64,000 nt of DNA from Beggiatoa alba B18LD (GTDB lineage: Bacteria; Pseudomonadota; Gammaproteobacteria; Beggiatoales; Beggiatoaceae). The stretch covers positions 1,444,437 through 1,508,436 of the forward strand of contig NZ_JH600070.1 in assembly GCF_000245015.1 (NCBI RefSeq), written 5' to 3'. Shown here in pieces: positions 8,283 through 16,297 of the stretch. The stretch's first letter is position 1. Every line of letters begins with the position of its first letter. Below the pieces are notes generated by a model that ran no database searches, was not told the DNA's origin, and saw only the letters and a program-made list of their open reading frames with translations. The translations under genes and the position numbers were made by a program.

Positions 8283-10478
8283 GTGTCCATTGATGATATT
8301 CGTTTAAAAGCAGAATTACTGTTCTTACAACGTGCTAATCATTCCAAAGAAGAAAGCACGGTGACAGCAGAAGAATATCAAAAACTCTATCAAGAATTGA
8401 GTCTTGTCCAAATTGAGTTAGATATTCAACGTGAAGAACTACAACAAACCCGTCACGCTTTAGAAGAAGTTAAAAGCAAATATTTTGAACTTTATAATTT
8501 TTCTCCTGTTGCTTATTTCACCCTAAACGCACAAGGGCTTATCCTAGAAGCCAATCTAAAAGGCATACAGCTATTAGGCGTCGACCCGCATATATCCTAC
8601 CATCGCTCGATTTTTTCTTGTTTAACTCATCCCTCACAATCTATTTTTTATCAGCATTTACAATCGCTCGCAAAATATCGTAATCGCCAAACTTGTGAAC
8701 TCGAGATTAAGCGCAAAGCCTCGCCAAATATCACCTATGTCCGTGTTGAAAGCGTGCCGCTGCTCACTACGGATAATTTATATATTGAGCGAGTTTTCAC
8801 AAGCTTTACCGACATCAGCGATTGCAAACATGCAGAACATCTCTTACGTATTCAACGCGATTTAAGCCTAAACCTCATTACCGCGAATAATATCAATAGC
8901 GCAAGTCAACAATTACTGACTGCTTGCTGTCAAATTCGCGAAATAGATTGCGGTAGCGTGTATTTGACCGACATAGAACGTGGTGGACTTTCTCTTATCG
9001 CTTACATTGGCTTATCAGAGGATTTTGTTAAAAAAACCAGCTATTACGCTGCGGATAGCATAGAGGCACAACTCACACAAACAGGGCATTCACTCTATGC
9101 CAATTTCCGCGACTTGCCACTTGCACGTCTCAACAACCTCATGCGCGAAGGGTTACAAGCAACCGCTATTTTACCAATTCAAGATGAAGGAAAAATTATC
9201 GGTGCGATTCAATTAGCTTCCCACATCTACCAAGATATTTCACCTAACAGTCGCCACGCAATAGAAACTATTACTAATAAAATACAAGGTGTTATTGCAA
9301 GACTCAGTGCAGAAAATGCCTCTCGTCGCCAACACAGTGCAGAAATCGCCAGCCGCGCTAAAACAGAGTTTATCGCCAATATGAGCCATGAACTCCGTAC
9401 CCCATTAAATACACTATTGATTCTGGCAGAAGGATTACAAGAAGGTTCATACGGTACACTCAACCCACAACAACAACGCTTTCTCCACGCGATAGAAGAG
9501 AGCGGACGACACCTACTTTCCCTCATTAACGATATTCTCGACCTTGCGAAAATAGAAGCGGATAAAGTAGAACTGAATTTACAAATGATAGCGGTTGAAC
9601 CTGTTTGTCAAGCAAGTCTGCGATTGGTGCGACAAATGGCCCATAAAAAGTCACAACAACTACATTTCGACATGGCAGAAATTGGGCTACTGATTTACAG
9701 CGACGAACGTCGACTAAAACAAATTCTTGTTAATCTTCTCAGTAACGCGATTAAATTCACCCCTCTAAAAGGCGCGATAGGGCTTAAAGTTCATACTAAT
9801 GCAGAACAAAAACAAATCGTGTTCACCGTCTGGGATACAGGCATCGGCATTGCCCCTGAAGACCAAAAGAAGCTATTTACCGCATTCGTACAACTGCACA
9901 AAGAACAGAATAGAGAATATGAAGGAACAGGCTTAGGTTTAAATCTTGTTTATCACCTCGTCAAACTTCACGGCGGTAGTATTAGTGTTGCTAGCGAATT
10001 AAATTATGGCAGTCACTTCATTGTCACCTTACCTTGGCAAACCGACCATGAAAAACAACTTATGACCAAAATTAACGCCGAAGAAAAACCACCAATTGTT
10101 CGTACTGCTAAAGAAATCAACATATTATTAGTAGAGGATAATTTAATTACTGCTCAAGGAGTGTCTGACTATCTGACAAGCTGTGGCTATCAAATGCAAA
10201 CCGTAGAAACAGGGCGACAAGCCTTAGAAACGCTAACACATTGGCAACCGCATATTATTCTGTTAGATGTACAACTCCCTGAATTAGATGGCTTATCTGT
10301 TACTCGTAAAATCCGAGAAAATCCAAAGTGTTGCCATATCCCCATTATCATCATCACCGCAATGGCAATGCCAAATGACCGTGAAAAGTGTTTAGAGGCA
10401 GGTGCAACAGAGTACCTCAGCAAACCCATTACACTGAGACAATTAGTTGCAACGATAGAGCGGTTGTGTCAAATATAG
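8283..10478 (+). CDS. Hybrid sensor histidine kinase / response regulator (PAS-GAF-HisKA-HATPase-REC), 731 aa
   Basis: It is a cytoplasmic signalling kinase with no membrane segment. In order it has an N-terminal coiled coil (about 20-65), a PAS domain (about 70-180), a GAF-like domain (about 195-345), a dimerisation domain with phospho-acceptor His369 in FIANMSHELRTPLN, an ATPase domain with DTGIGI and GTGLGL boxes, and a receiver with phospho-acceptor Asp662 (LLDVQLPELDG) and the conserved Lys of SKPI. The start is GTG, preceded by GAGAGGG. No partner regulator is adjacent. The C-terminal half resembles the second hybrid kinase at 16298-18427. The stimulus is unknown. Confidence 0.92.
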   Translation: MSIDDIRLKAELLFLQRANHSKEESTVTAEEYQKLYQELSLVQIELDIQREELQQTRHALEEVKSKYFELYNFSPVAYFTLNAQGLILEANLKGIQLLGVDPHISYHRSIFSCLTHPSQSIFYQHLQSLAKYRNRQTCELEIKRKASPNITYVRVESVPLLTTDNLYIERVFTSFTDISDCKHAEHLLRIQRDLSLNLITANNINSASQQLLTACCQIREIDCGSVYLTDIERGGLSLIAYIGLSEDFVKKTSYYAADSIEAQLTQTGHSLYANFRDLPLARLNNLMREGLQATAILPIQDEGKIIGAIQLASHIYQDISPNSRHAIETITNKIQGVIARLSAENASRRQHSAEIASRAKTEFIANMSHELRTPLNTLLILAEGLQEGSYGTLNPQQQRFLHAIEESGRHLLSLINDILDLAKIEADKVELNLQMIAVEPVCQASLRLVRQMAHKKSQQLHFDMAEIGLLIYSDERRLKQILVNLLSNAIKFTPLKGAIGLKVHTNAEQKQIVFTVWDTGIGIAPEDQKKLFTAFVQLHKEQNREYEGTGLGLNLVYHLVKLHGGSISVASELNYGSHFIVTLPWQTDHEKQLMTKINAEEKPPIVRTAKEINILLVEDNLITAQGVSDYLTSCGYQMQTVETGRQALETLTHWQPHIILLDVQLPELDGLSVTRKIRENPKCCHIPIIIITAMAMPNDREKCLEAGATEYLSKPITLRQLVATIERLCQI

Positions 10479-10567
10479 TTGTTAAATATTTTTTAAATCA
10501 AACTATTATCTATAGTTGGTAATCTTTAAAAGATTATCTAGTCTAAAGCAAAATCAGGTTACAGAAC

Positions 10568-11221
10568 ATGCAAGAGAATTTAACCGAAATACAAAAAATT
10601 CTGTTGATTGATATTGATAACTGCCCAAGTGAAATCAACAATATTATTGGTAATTCAAAAATTTATAGTCGTATTGTAATTTGCTATGGTGGACAAGTTC
10701 CCAAAGTCTCATTGAATTTATTATGTGCTTTTGCGGACATGATGAATGAAAAAAAATTAGAAATTATTGGTATGCAAAAGAAAGGAAAAAATGCGGCTGA
10801 TTTTGGGTTATGTTTCTTAGCAGGAAGACTATCGCAACAAATCACACAAGCAGAATTTATTATTTTATCGAACGATACTGATTTAGACCATGCAGTTAAT
10901 CTATTGCAAACCGTAGGACATTCAGCTCAACGTATTGGAACAATGCAAGAAAATCAGACGGTAACAGAAATATCTCCACTTAAACATGAAAGCAAATCTA
11001 TAACAAATGAAATCATAGAATTAGCACAGGATTATTATCAACACCATTTGAATGCGACCATTAAAAAATCTCAAGCCCGTCCTGCAAAAAAAGAAACCTT
11101 ACTGAATAGTATTCGGGCATTCAGCCAGAAAAAAATGCCTAACGTCGAAGTTGCTATTTTTGATTATTTACACTCAAAAGGGTATTTTCGTATTTCAGCA
11201 TCAGGCAAAGTAGAATATTAA
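10568..11221 (+). CDS. NYN/PIN-like domain protein, 217 aa
   Basis: The N-terminal 130 residues look like a NYN-type PIN-fold nuclease. They have ILLIDIDNCPSE near the start, a central Asp in KGKNAADFGLCFLAG, and ILSNDTDLDH, which gives the scattered acidic residues of a metal-dependent RNase-like site. The C-terminal part is a basic linker (KKSQARPAKK) followed by a small helical module ending FDYLHSKGYFRISASGKVEY. It lies 67 bases before, and in the same direction as, the tandem AAA+ gene, so the two may be functionally linked. Nuclease activity is inferred from motifs only. Confidence 0.75.
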   Translation: MQENLTEIQKILLIDIDNCPSEINNIIGNSKIYSRIVICYGGQVPKVSLNLLCAFADMMNEKKLEIIGMQKKGKNAADFGLCFLAGRLSQQITQAEFIILSNDTDLDHAVNLLQTVGHSAQRIGTMQENQTVTEISPLKHESKSITNEIIELAQDYYQHHLNATIKKSQARPAKKETLLNSIRAFSQKKMPNVEVAIFDYLHSKGYFRISASGKVEY

Positions 11222-11287
11222 ACGCAATACAAAAATATATTAGTAACTAATTTTATTGCAATTATTACAGCAGTCCATCCACTTCCC

Positions 11288-13930
11288 ATGCCTACACCGC
11301 CCCAACGCTCAAGCTATTTTCAAAATGCCTATGAACGATTTTTCTTTCTGCATGGGCATACTGATGATGAATTTTGCCCGCCCCAGTTAGGTATTTATAC
11401 CTTAGAAGAAATGCTCTTCACCCATTTGCAACAACTCGGCTATACCCGCATCATCTTCTATAACGGACGGCAAAAAATTTATTTTCACGATTTTCAATCC
11501 CGACAAGCCAGCAGTCCACAAGCACAAACGGATAAACCCCAATCCAAACCAACCCCAAGCCCTGCTCGTCCCGCCAGTAAATTATGTTCTGGGCCCGTCG
11601 GTTTACAACGATTACGCACCCGCGCCACAGAAACCGAACCCAACCCCGCCGACCCCGCCTCACGACTGCCACCGATGAAGCAAACCATCGTCTATAACTC
11701 GTTACAACTGGGGCGCATGTCTGATACCGACGTAGTGGGCTTTATCGCCCGTTGTATGCAGGAGGAACAACCCAAAACGGCGGTTATTTTTACCGATGGC
11801 TTGGATTTTATCCTTCATTTTGAAGCCAGCGCACAGCGCACAATGGCGGCAATGTTGACCCGCTTTGGACAATTGCCTTCAACCAATCATAACCTTTGTT
11901 TATTTCTCTTACCCGACACCAACCCGCAAAATATCCGCACAGTGTTAGAACAAAAAGAATGGTTATTCCTGCTCAATCAGTTTTTAGATAAAGACAATAC
12001 CCCCTCACAACGGGTGATTTCTATCGGTTCTCCGCGCCAAGATGAAGTTTTAAACCTACTCCACTACTGGCGACTGAAACGCCAATTATTGACCGATTGG
12101 CAACTGCTTCCTGATGCCGCGCTGGCTATCACGCGCCAACTTTGCGCGACAGGACAATCATTAAAAGCCCTTAGTTATCAACTCTCAACTTGCCAAGACT
12201 TAAGCGCGAATACGCTCAAACAACTGGCACAACAAACTGCCCAACAGCCCGCCATTGACCGCTTGCGCCAGATGAATGGTTTAGAAATTATTTTGCAAAA
12301 AATGGAGCGGCTCATCGCTCGTGAACAAGAACGCTTAAGCGATGAAAGCAGGACGCTGGAGAATAAACACCAAACAGGAACTTGTCGTTTACTCCCAGTT
12401 ACTGCAACCGCTGAAAAAAATATATCTCTCAATATCGTTTTAAAAGGCAATCCCGGCACGGGCAAAACCACGGTTGCTTATCTCATCGCTGAAATTTTCC
12501 GCGAAGCAGGATTATTAGAACTTGGGCATGTTGTTAAAGCCTCACGCGAGGATTTAGTTGCGGGCTATGTCGGACAAACAGCTATCCAAACCGCGCAAAA
12601 AATTGCTGATGCTATGGGCGGTGTTCTCTTTGTCGACGAGGCTTATCGATTGGTCGAAGGGGGTGAAAATGATTTTGGGCGCGAAGCGATAGAAACCATC
12701 ATGGAAGCCATGTCCAACCACCTCGGCAAATTTGCCGTTATCATTGCAGGTTATCCCCAACGGATTGAACAATTTTTAAATACTAACCCTGGACTGCGTC
12801 GCCGTTTTGGAGAAGGCAATATTTTAAGTATTCCCGACTATACCCCTGATATTTTACAAACGATTTTCCTTCAACAGGTTGCCCGAGAAAGTCGGCGACT
12901 CGCCCCCGAATTACAGGAAAAACTCCCGCACTTTTTTCACAATTGGTATCAGCACCGTAACCCCGAAAACTTTGGCAATGCGGGTGATGTTTTAAATTTG
13001 TATCAACAAATGGATGAACAGCGCATTATGCGCGTGCGTCAAAATCAACTCGCTGATAAACAATTGCGTTTTACCCTAACGCTAGCCGATATTCCCGAAC
13101 CGCTACAAGCCTATTTACAAGCCAGCGATAACGATAATATTCAAACGCTGTTAAACGAATTAGACCAATTCATTGGTTTACAAACGGTTAAACACCGTAT
13201 TCATGGCTTAATTAATGCGATTAAAGTCCAACAATTACGCGGTGAATCGGCGCACGTCGTCGCGGGGCATTACGTTTTTATTGGCAACCCAGGGACGGGT
13301 AAAACCATGATGGCGCGTTATATGGGACAAGTCTTTAAAGCCCTCAGCATCTTAAAAAAAGGGCAATTGATAGAAGTCACCCGTGCGGATTTAGTTGGCT
13401 CTTACCTCGGCGAAACCGCGTTAAAAACTCGACGGGTGATAGAAAACAGTTTAGATGGGGTTTTATTCATCGATGAAGCCTATCAACTGTTGGAAAGTGC
13501 TGAGGATGAATTTGGCAAAGAAGCAATACAAACTTTAGTCGCGGACATGGAAAACTATCGACACCGCCTCTGTGTGATTGTCGCGGGCTATCCTGACAGT
13601 ATGAAAAGTTTTTTAAACAGTAATCCTGGGCTACCTTCCCGCTTTGCGGGACATATTCTATTTGAAAATTACAATGCAACGGAGATGTTAGCGATTTTTC
13701 AAGCAATGGCGATAGAAAAACGATTAACCCTTGCCCCTGAACTTCATGTCCAATTAAAGATTTTATTTAGTAATTGGGAAAAAAACACTCAAGCGACATT
13801 CGGCAACGCCCGCGATGTACGGAATTTATTGGAAGAAATGATAATTCGGCAAAATACCCGTTTAGTGGAAAATCATATTACAGATAAAACAGCCTTGTAT
13901 CGATTAGAGCTTGTTGATTTACCGAATTAA
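11288..13930 (+). CDS. Tandem AAA+ ATPase of the CbbX/SpoVK/EccA type, 880 aa
   Basis: Two complete AAA+ modules are visible. The first has Walker A GNPGTGKTT near residue 387 and Walker B GVLFVDEAYRL near 450. The second has GNPGTGKTM near 665 and GVLFIDEAYQL near 728. Both have pore-type and sensor sequences (DLVAGYVGQTA, DLVGSYLGETA) and arginine-finger-like GLRRRF and GLPSRF. The N-terminal 330 residues resemble a third, degenerate module: AVIFTDGLDFILHF sits where a Walker B would be, but no P-loop is present, and a Pro/Ser/Thr-rich linker occupies about 75-125. Proteins of this class act as hexameric remodelling ATPases. The substrate is unknown; the neighbouring NYN protein is a candidate partner. 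Confidence 0.85.
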   Translation: MPTPPQRSSYFQNAYERFFFLHGHTDDEFCPPQLGIYTLEEMLFTHLQQLGYTRIIFYNGRQKIYFHDFQSRQASSPQAQTDKPQSKPTPSPARPASKLCSGPVGLQRLRTRATETEPNPADPASRLPPMKQTIVYNSLQLGRMSDTDVVGFIARCMQEEQPKTAVIFTDGLDFILHFEASAQRTMAAMLTRFGQLPSTNHNLCLFLLPDTNPQNIRTVLEQKEWLFLLNQFLDKDNTPSQRVISIGSPRQDEVLNLLHYWRLKRQLLTDWQLLPDAALAITRQLCATGQSLKALSYQLSTCQDLSANTLKQLAQQTAQQPAIDRLRQMNGLEIILQKMERLIAREQERLSDESRTLENKHQTGTCRLLPVTATAEKNISLNIVLKGNPGTGKTTVAYLIAEIFREAGLLELGHVVKASREDLVAGYVGQTAIQTAQKIADAMGGVLFVDEAYRLVEGGENDFGREAIETIMEAMSNHLGKFAVIIAGYPQRIEQFLNTNPGLRRRFGEGNILSIPDYTPDILQTIFLQQVARESRRLAPELQEKLPHFFHNWYQHRNPENFGNAGDVLNLYQQMDEQRIMRVRQNQLADKQLRFTLTLADIPEPLQAYLQASDNDNIQTLLNELDQFIGLQTVKHRIHGLINAIKVQQLRGESAHVVAGHYVFIGNPGTGKTMMARYMGQVFKALSILKKGQLIEVTRADLVGSYLGETALKTRRVIENSLDGVLFIDEAYQLLESAEDEFGKEAIQTLVADMENYRHRLCVIVAGYPDSMKSFLNSNPGLPSRFAGHILFENYNATEMLAIFQAMAIEKRLTLAPELHVQLKILFSNWEKNTQATFGNARDVRNLLEEMIIRQNTRLVENHITDKTALYRLELVDLPN

Positions 13931-13945
13931 TTTTTGTTCTATGAG

Positions 13946-14318
13946 ATTAGGTTTTGAAAACCTAGCAGGTCTTTTTTTGTCTGAATCAGAATTCACAGAA
14001 TTTTCAGAATTAGCAGAATTAAAAAGCGTGATTCGCATTAATTTCTTGGTTTAACGCTAGTTCGGCGAGTGGCGAAAACCTTTTAGAATTTTTCAACTAA
14101 AAAACGTAGGGTGGAATAGCAAAGCGTATTCCACCATACGATTTATAATCTGTTTTTGCTCAGTTTTTGCAGAATTTCAAGGTGGAATACGCTTCGCTAT
14201 TCCACCCTACAACATTCAAGCTGTTGTCTTTTTAAAAGAAACTCGCCGTACTCGCGTTGGTTTAAGGGGTTTAAATCCTGTTAATTCTGCTAATTCTGAA
14301 AATTCTGATTCAGACAAA
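13946..14318. mobile_element. MITE family 1, copy D (inverted), split by a family 2 MITE
   Basis: The order is reversed relative to copy A. The GGTTTTGAAAACCTAGCAGG hairpin (13950-13969) comes first, then TGTCTGAATCAGAATTC, and after the nested element the second arm TTCTGATTCAGACA. The terminal repeats are gone. The hairpin followed by TTTTTTT lies 20 bases past the AAA+ stop and could serve as its terminator. Joining the sequence across the nested element restores GGTTTAAGGGGTTTAAA, which matches the complement of copy G. Confidence 0.82.
14054..14257. mobile_element. MITE family 2, copy 2 (204 bp), nested with a 7-bp target duplication
   Basis: The ends are ACGCTAGTTCGGCGAG and the complement of ACGCGAGTACGGCGAG, flanked by perfect TGGTTTA duplications at 14047-14053 and 14258-14264. 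The inner arms GTAGGGTGGAATAGC...GCTATTCCACCCTAC can form a long hairpin. It is nearly identical to copy 1 at 4055-4259. Confidence 0.93.
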
Positions 14319-14331
14319 AGTCTTTAGTGAA

Positions 14332-15423
14332 TTAAAAATTCTTCGTACTTTCAATATTAGAAAAAGGACTGCTGCAATTGCCACGATAGGCTGTGACGGC
14401 AACATAATAGCGTTCATTTGGTTGTAAGGATGCTTGAAAAAACGGTTGTTGTCCTAAATCTACGCTGGCGATATGTTCTAATGTGCGGTTATCCATGGGA
14501 TAGGAATAGGGGGCAAAATATAAATTGTAACCATCCGCACCCGCTACGGTGTCCCAAATAGCCGTGGCAATTCCATCAGCATAACTCACGATGAGTTTAG
14601 GGGATTCGGGAAAAGTGGTGCAAATTTGGCTTTGTATAAAACTCAGATAGCTGGCTATACGGGTGTAAATACCATAGTAATTGGGTTGCGCACATCCGTT
14701 GCCAAAGCTCACAATGCCCAGTTGTTGCCAGCCTGTTGCGGTATTAATAACTAATCCGCCACCACTATCGCCAACACAGGCATCTATCCCGCCTTGCGCA
14801 TATCCCGCACATAGCATGAAGTCTTTAATATAACCGTTATAAGAACGGGGTTCGTTACAGATATCTGTGCTGATAATGGGAACATTGGCTTGTTTCAGTA
14901 CTTCTGAGTAGCTTGGATAGCTATTTTGGGTTGGCTGTCCCCAACCTACTACAGTTGCAACCATCCCTACTTCGTCCAAGAGTGTATAAGCATCAACGAG
15001 ATGAACAGGTGTAACGGTTGTCATCGGGGTTTGTAGTTGTAACAGTGCAAAATCAGCCTGTGGGAATAGGCTATCGAAATTATACTGGGGAGAAAGAATA
15101 ATTTGACGGATAGGTCTTTGTACTTGGGCAATTGCGGTGACGGTTAAATTATTTTCCGCGATAGCAACCGTTAAATCACTGGCTTTATAAGATATTTTTG
15201 TGTTTTCATCGTGGGTACAGTGGGCGGCAGTGAGTACCCAATCGGAGGCAATGAGTGTTCCGCCACAACTGAATAATTTATCGTTTTTATAGGTAATTAA
15301 GACCATCCATGGATATTGTCCCATCGCTGCCGTTGAGCCACCAATTACACGAACTTGTGCATCACTAGCGATTAATGGGCTAATCCCTATCAGCAGACAG
15401 AGAAAGTTAAGAAAATAGCGCAT
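14332..15423 (-). CDS. Secreted trypsin-like serine protease (S1 family), 363 aa
   Basis: A signal peptide occupies about residues 1-20. RVIGGS at 25-30 looks like an activation site giving a new N-terminus at Val26. The catalytic triad is His68 (TAAHC), Asp124 (DFALLQL) and Ser220 (GDSGGG). Asp214, six residues before the serine, predicts cleavage after Lys/Arg. The C-terminal 100 residues (about 260-363) resemble a fibronectin-III-like module (DGYNLYFAPYSY, NERYYVAVTAYRG). The gene precedes ubiA by reading direction only; no functional link is apparent. Confidence 0.9.
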   Translation of the reverse strand: MRYFLNFLCLLIGISPLIASDAQVRVIGGSTAAMGQYPWMVLITYKNDKLFSCGGTLIASDWVLTAAHCTHDENTKISYKASDLTVAIAENNLTVTAIAQVQRPIRQIILSPQYNFDSLFPQADFALLQLQTPMTTVTPVHLVDAYTLLDEVGMVATVVGWGQPTQNSYPSYSEVLKQANVPIISTDICNEPRSYNGYIKDFMLCAGYAQGGIDACVGDSGGGLVINTATGWQQLGIVSFGNGCAQPNYYGIYTRIASYLSFIQSQICTTFPESPKLIVSYADGIATAIWDTVAGADGYNLYFAPYSYPMDNRTLEHIASVDLGQQPFFQASLQPNERYYVAVTAYRGNCSSPFSNIESTKNF

Positions 15424-15430
15424 ATTGATT

Positions 15431-16285
15431 TTAAAGATAGCTTAGAAAAATACCGAAAAAAATGGCAAAGCCTGCCCAATGGTTATTTAAAAAGGCTTGG
15501 AAACAGCGGGCGGGGTCGCGGTCTTTGATTAAAATCTGTTGATAAATAAATAAGCCTAGCGCGATGACTAAGCCAAAAAAGAAGAAAGCATTAAATTTGT
15601 GTAGTACGCCAACCCAAATCAGTAGGAGTAAGGCAACACTTTGTAATAGTGCAATAATTACTTTATCCCAACGTCCGAATAAGATAGCACTGGATTTCAC
15701 CCCAATTTTTAAATCATCTGCTTTATCCGCCATGGCGTATTGGGTGTCGTATGCCACTGTCCAAGCAAGATTTGCGCTAAAGAGTAACCATGCTGTAAAA
15801 GGGAGTTCATTTTGTAACGCTGTAAATGCCATTGGAATTCCCCAACCAAACGCGATACCTAAGAAAACTTGTGGGAGGTAGGTGTAACGTTTAGTAAAGG
15901 GGTAGAGACTTGCAAAAAACAGCGCGCCAAATGATAGCAGTATTGTTTTAAGATTGAGGCATAAGACTAATAAGAAGGCGAGTAGGCATAAAACGGCAAA
16001 GAGGATAAGGGCTTCTTTGTGGCTCACTCGTCCTGCGGTGAGTGGGCGGTCGCGGGTGCGTTGTACGTGGCGGTCTATCTCTCTGTCTGCAAAATCATTA
16101 ATGACGCACCCCGCCGAGCGCATTAAAACAACGCCTAGAATAAAAATTAAGGTAATCCAAAAATTCGGTTGTCCTTCTCCTGCAATCCAAACTGCCCAGA
16201 GTGTTGCCCATAACAGTAGATAAATTCCAATCGGGCGATTCAGGCGTGTTAGTTTTATATAATCGTGTAAACGAAGCATTATCAT
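15431..16285 (-). CDS. ubiA: 4-hydroxybenzoate polyprenyltransferase UbiA
   Basis: This integral membrane enzyme attaches the polyprenyl tail to 4-hydroxybenzoate in ubiquinone synthesis. The two aspartate-rich motifs that bind Mg-diphosphate are present: NDFADREIDRHVQRT near residue 65 and YDTQYAMADKADD near 190. Eight or so hydrophobic segments are seen, and the length of 284 aa is normal. The ATG at 16279 (MLRLHDY) is an alternative start two codons in. It lies 12 bases downstream of the hybrid kinase gene. Confidence 0.94.
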   Translation of the reverse strand: MIMLRLHDYIKLTRLNRPIGIYLLLWATLWAVWIAGEGQPNFWITLIFILGVVLMRSAGCVINDFADREIDRHVQRTRDRPLTAGRVSHKEALILFAVLCLLAFLLVLCLNLKTILLSFGALFFASLYPFTKRYTYLPQVFLGIAFGWGIPMAFTALQNELPFTAWLLFSANLAWTVAYDTQYAMADKADDLKIGVKSSAILFGRWDKVIIALLQSVALLLLIWVGVLHKFNAFFFFGLVIALGLFIYQQILIKDRDPARCFQAFLNNHWAGFAIFFGIFLSYL

Positions 16286-16297
16286 GTTTTGAATACG

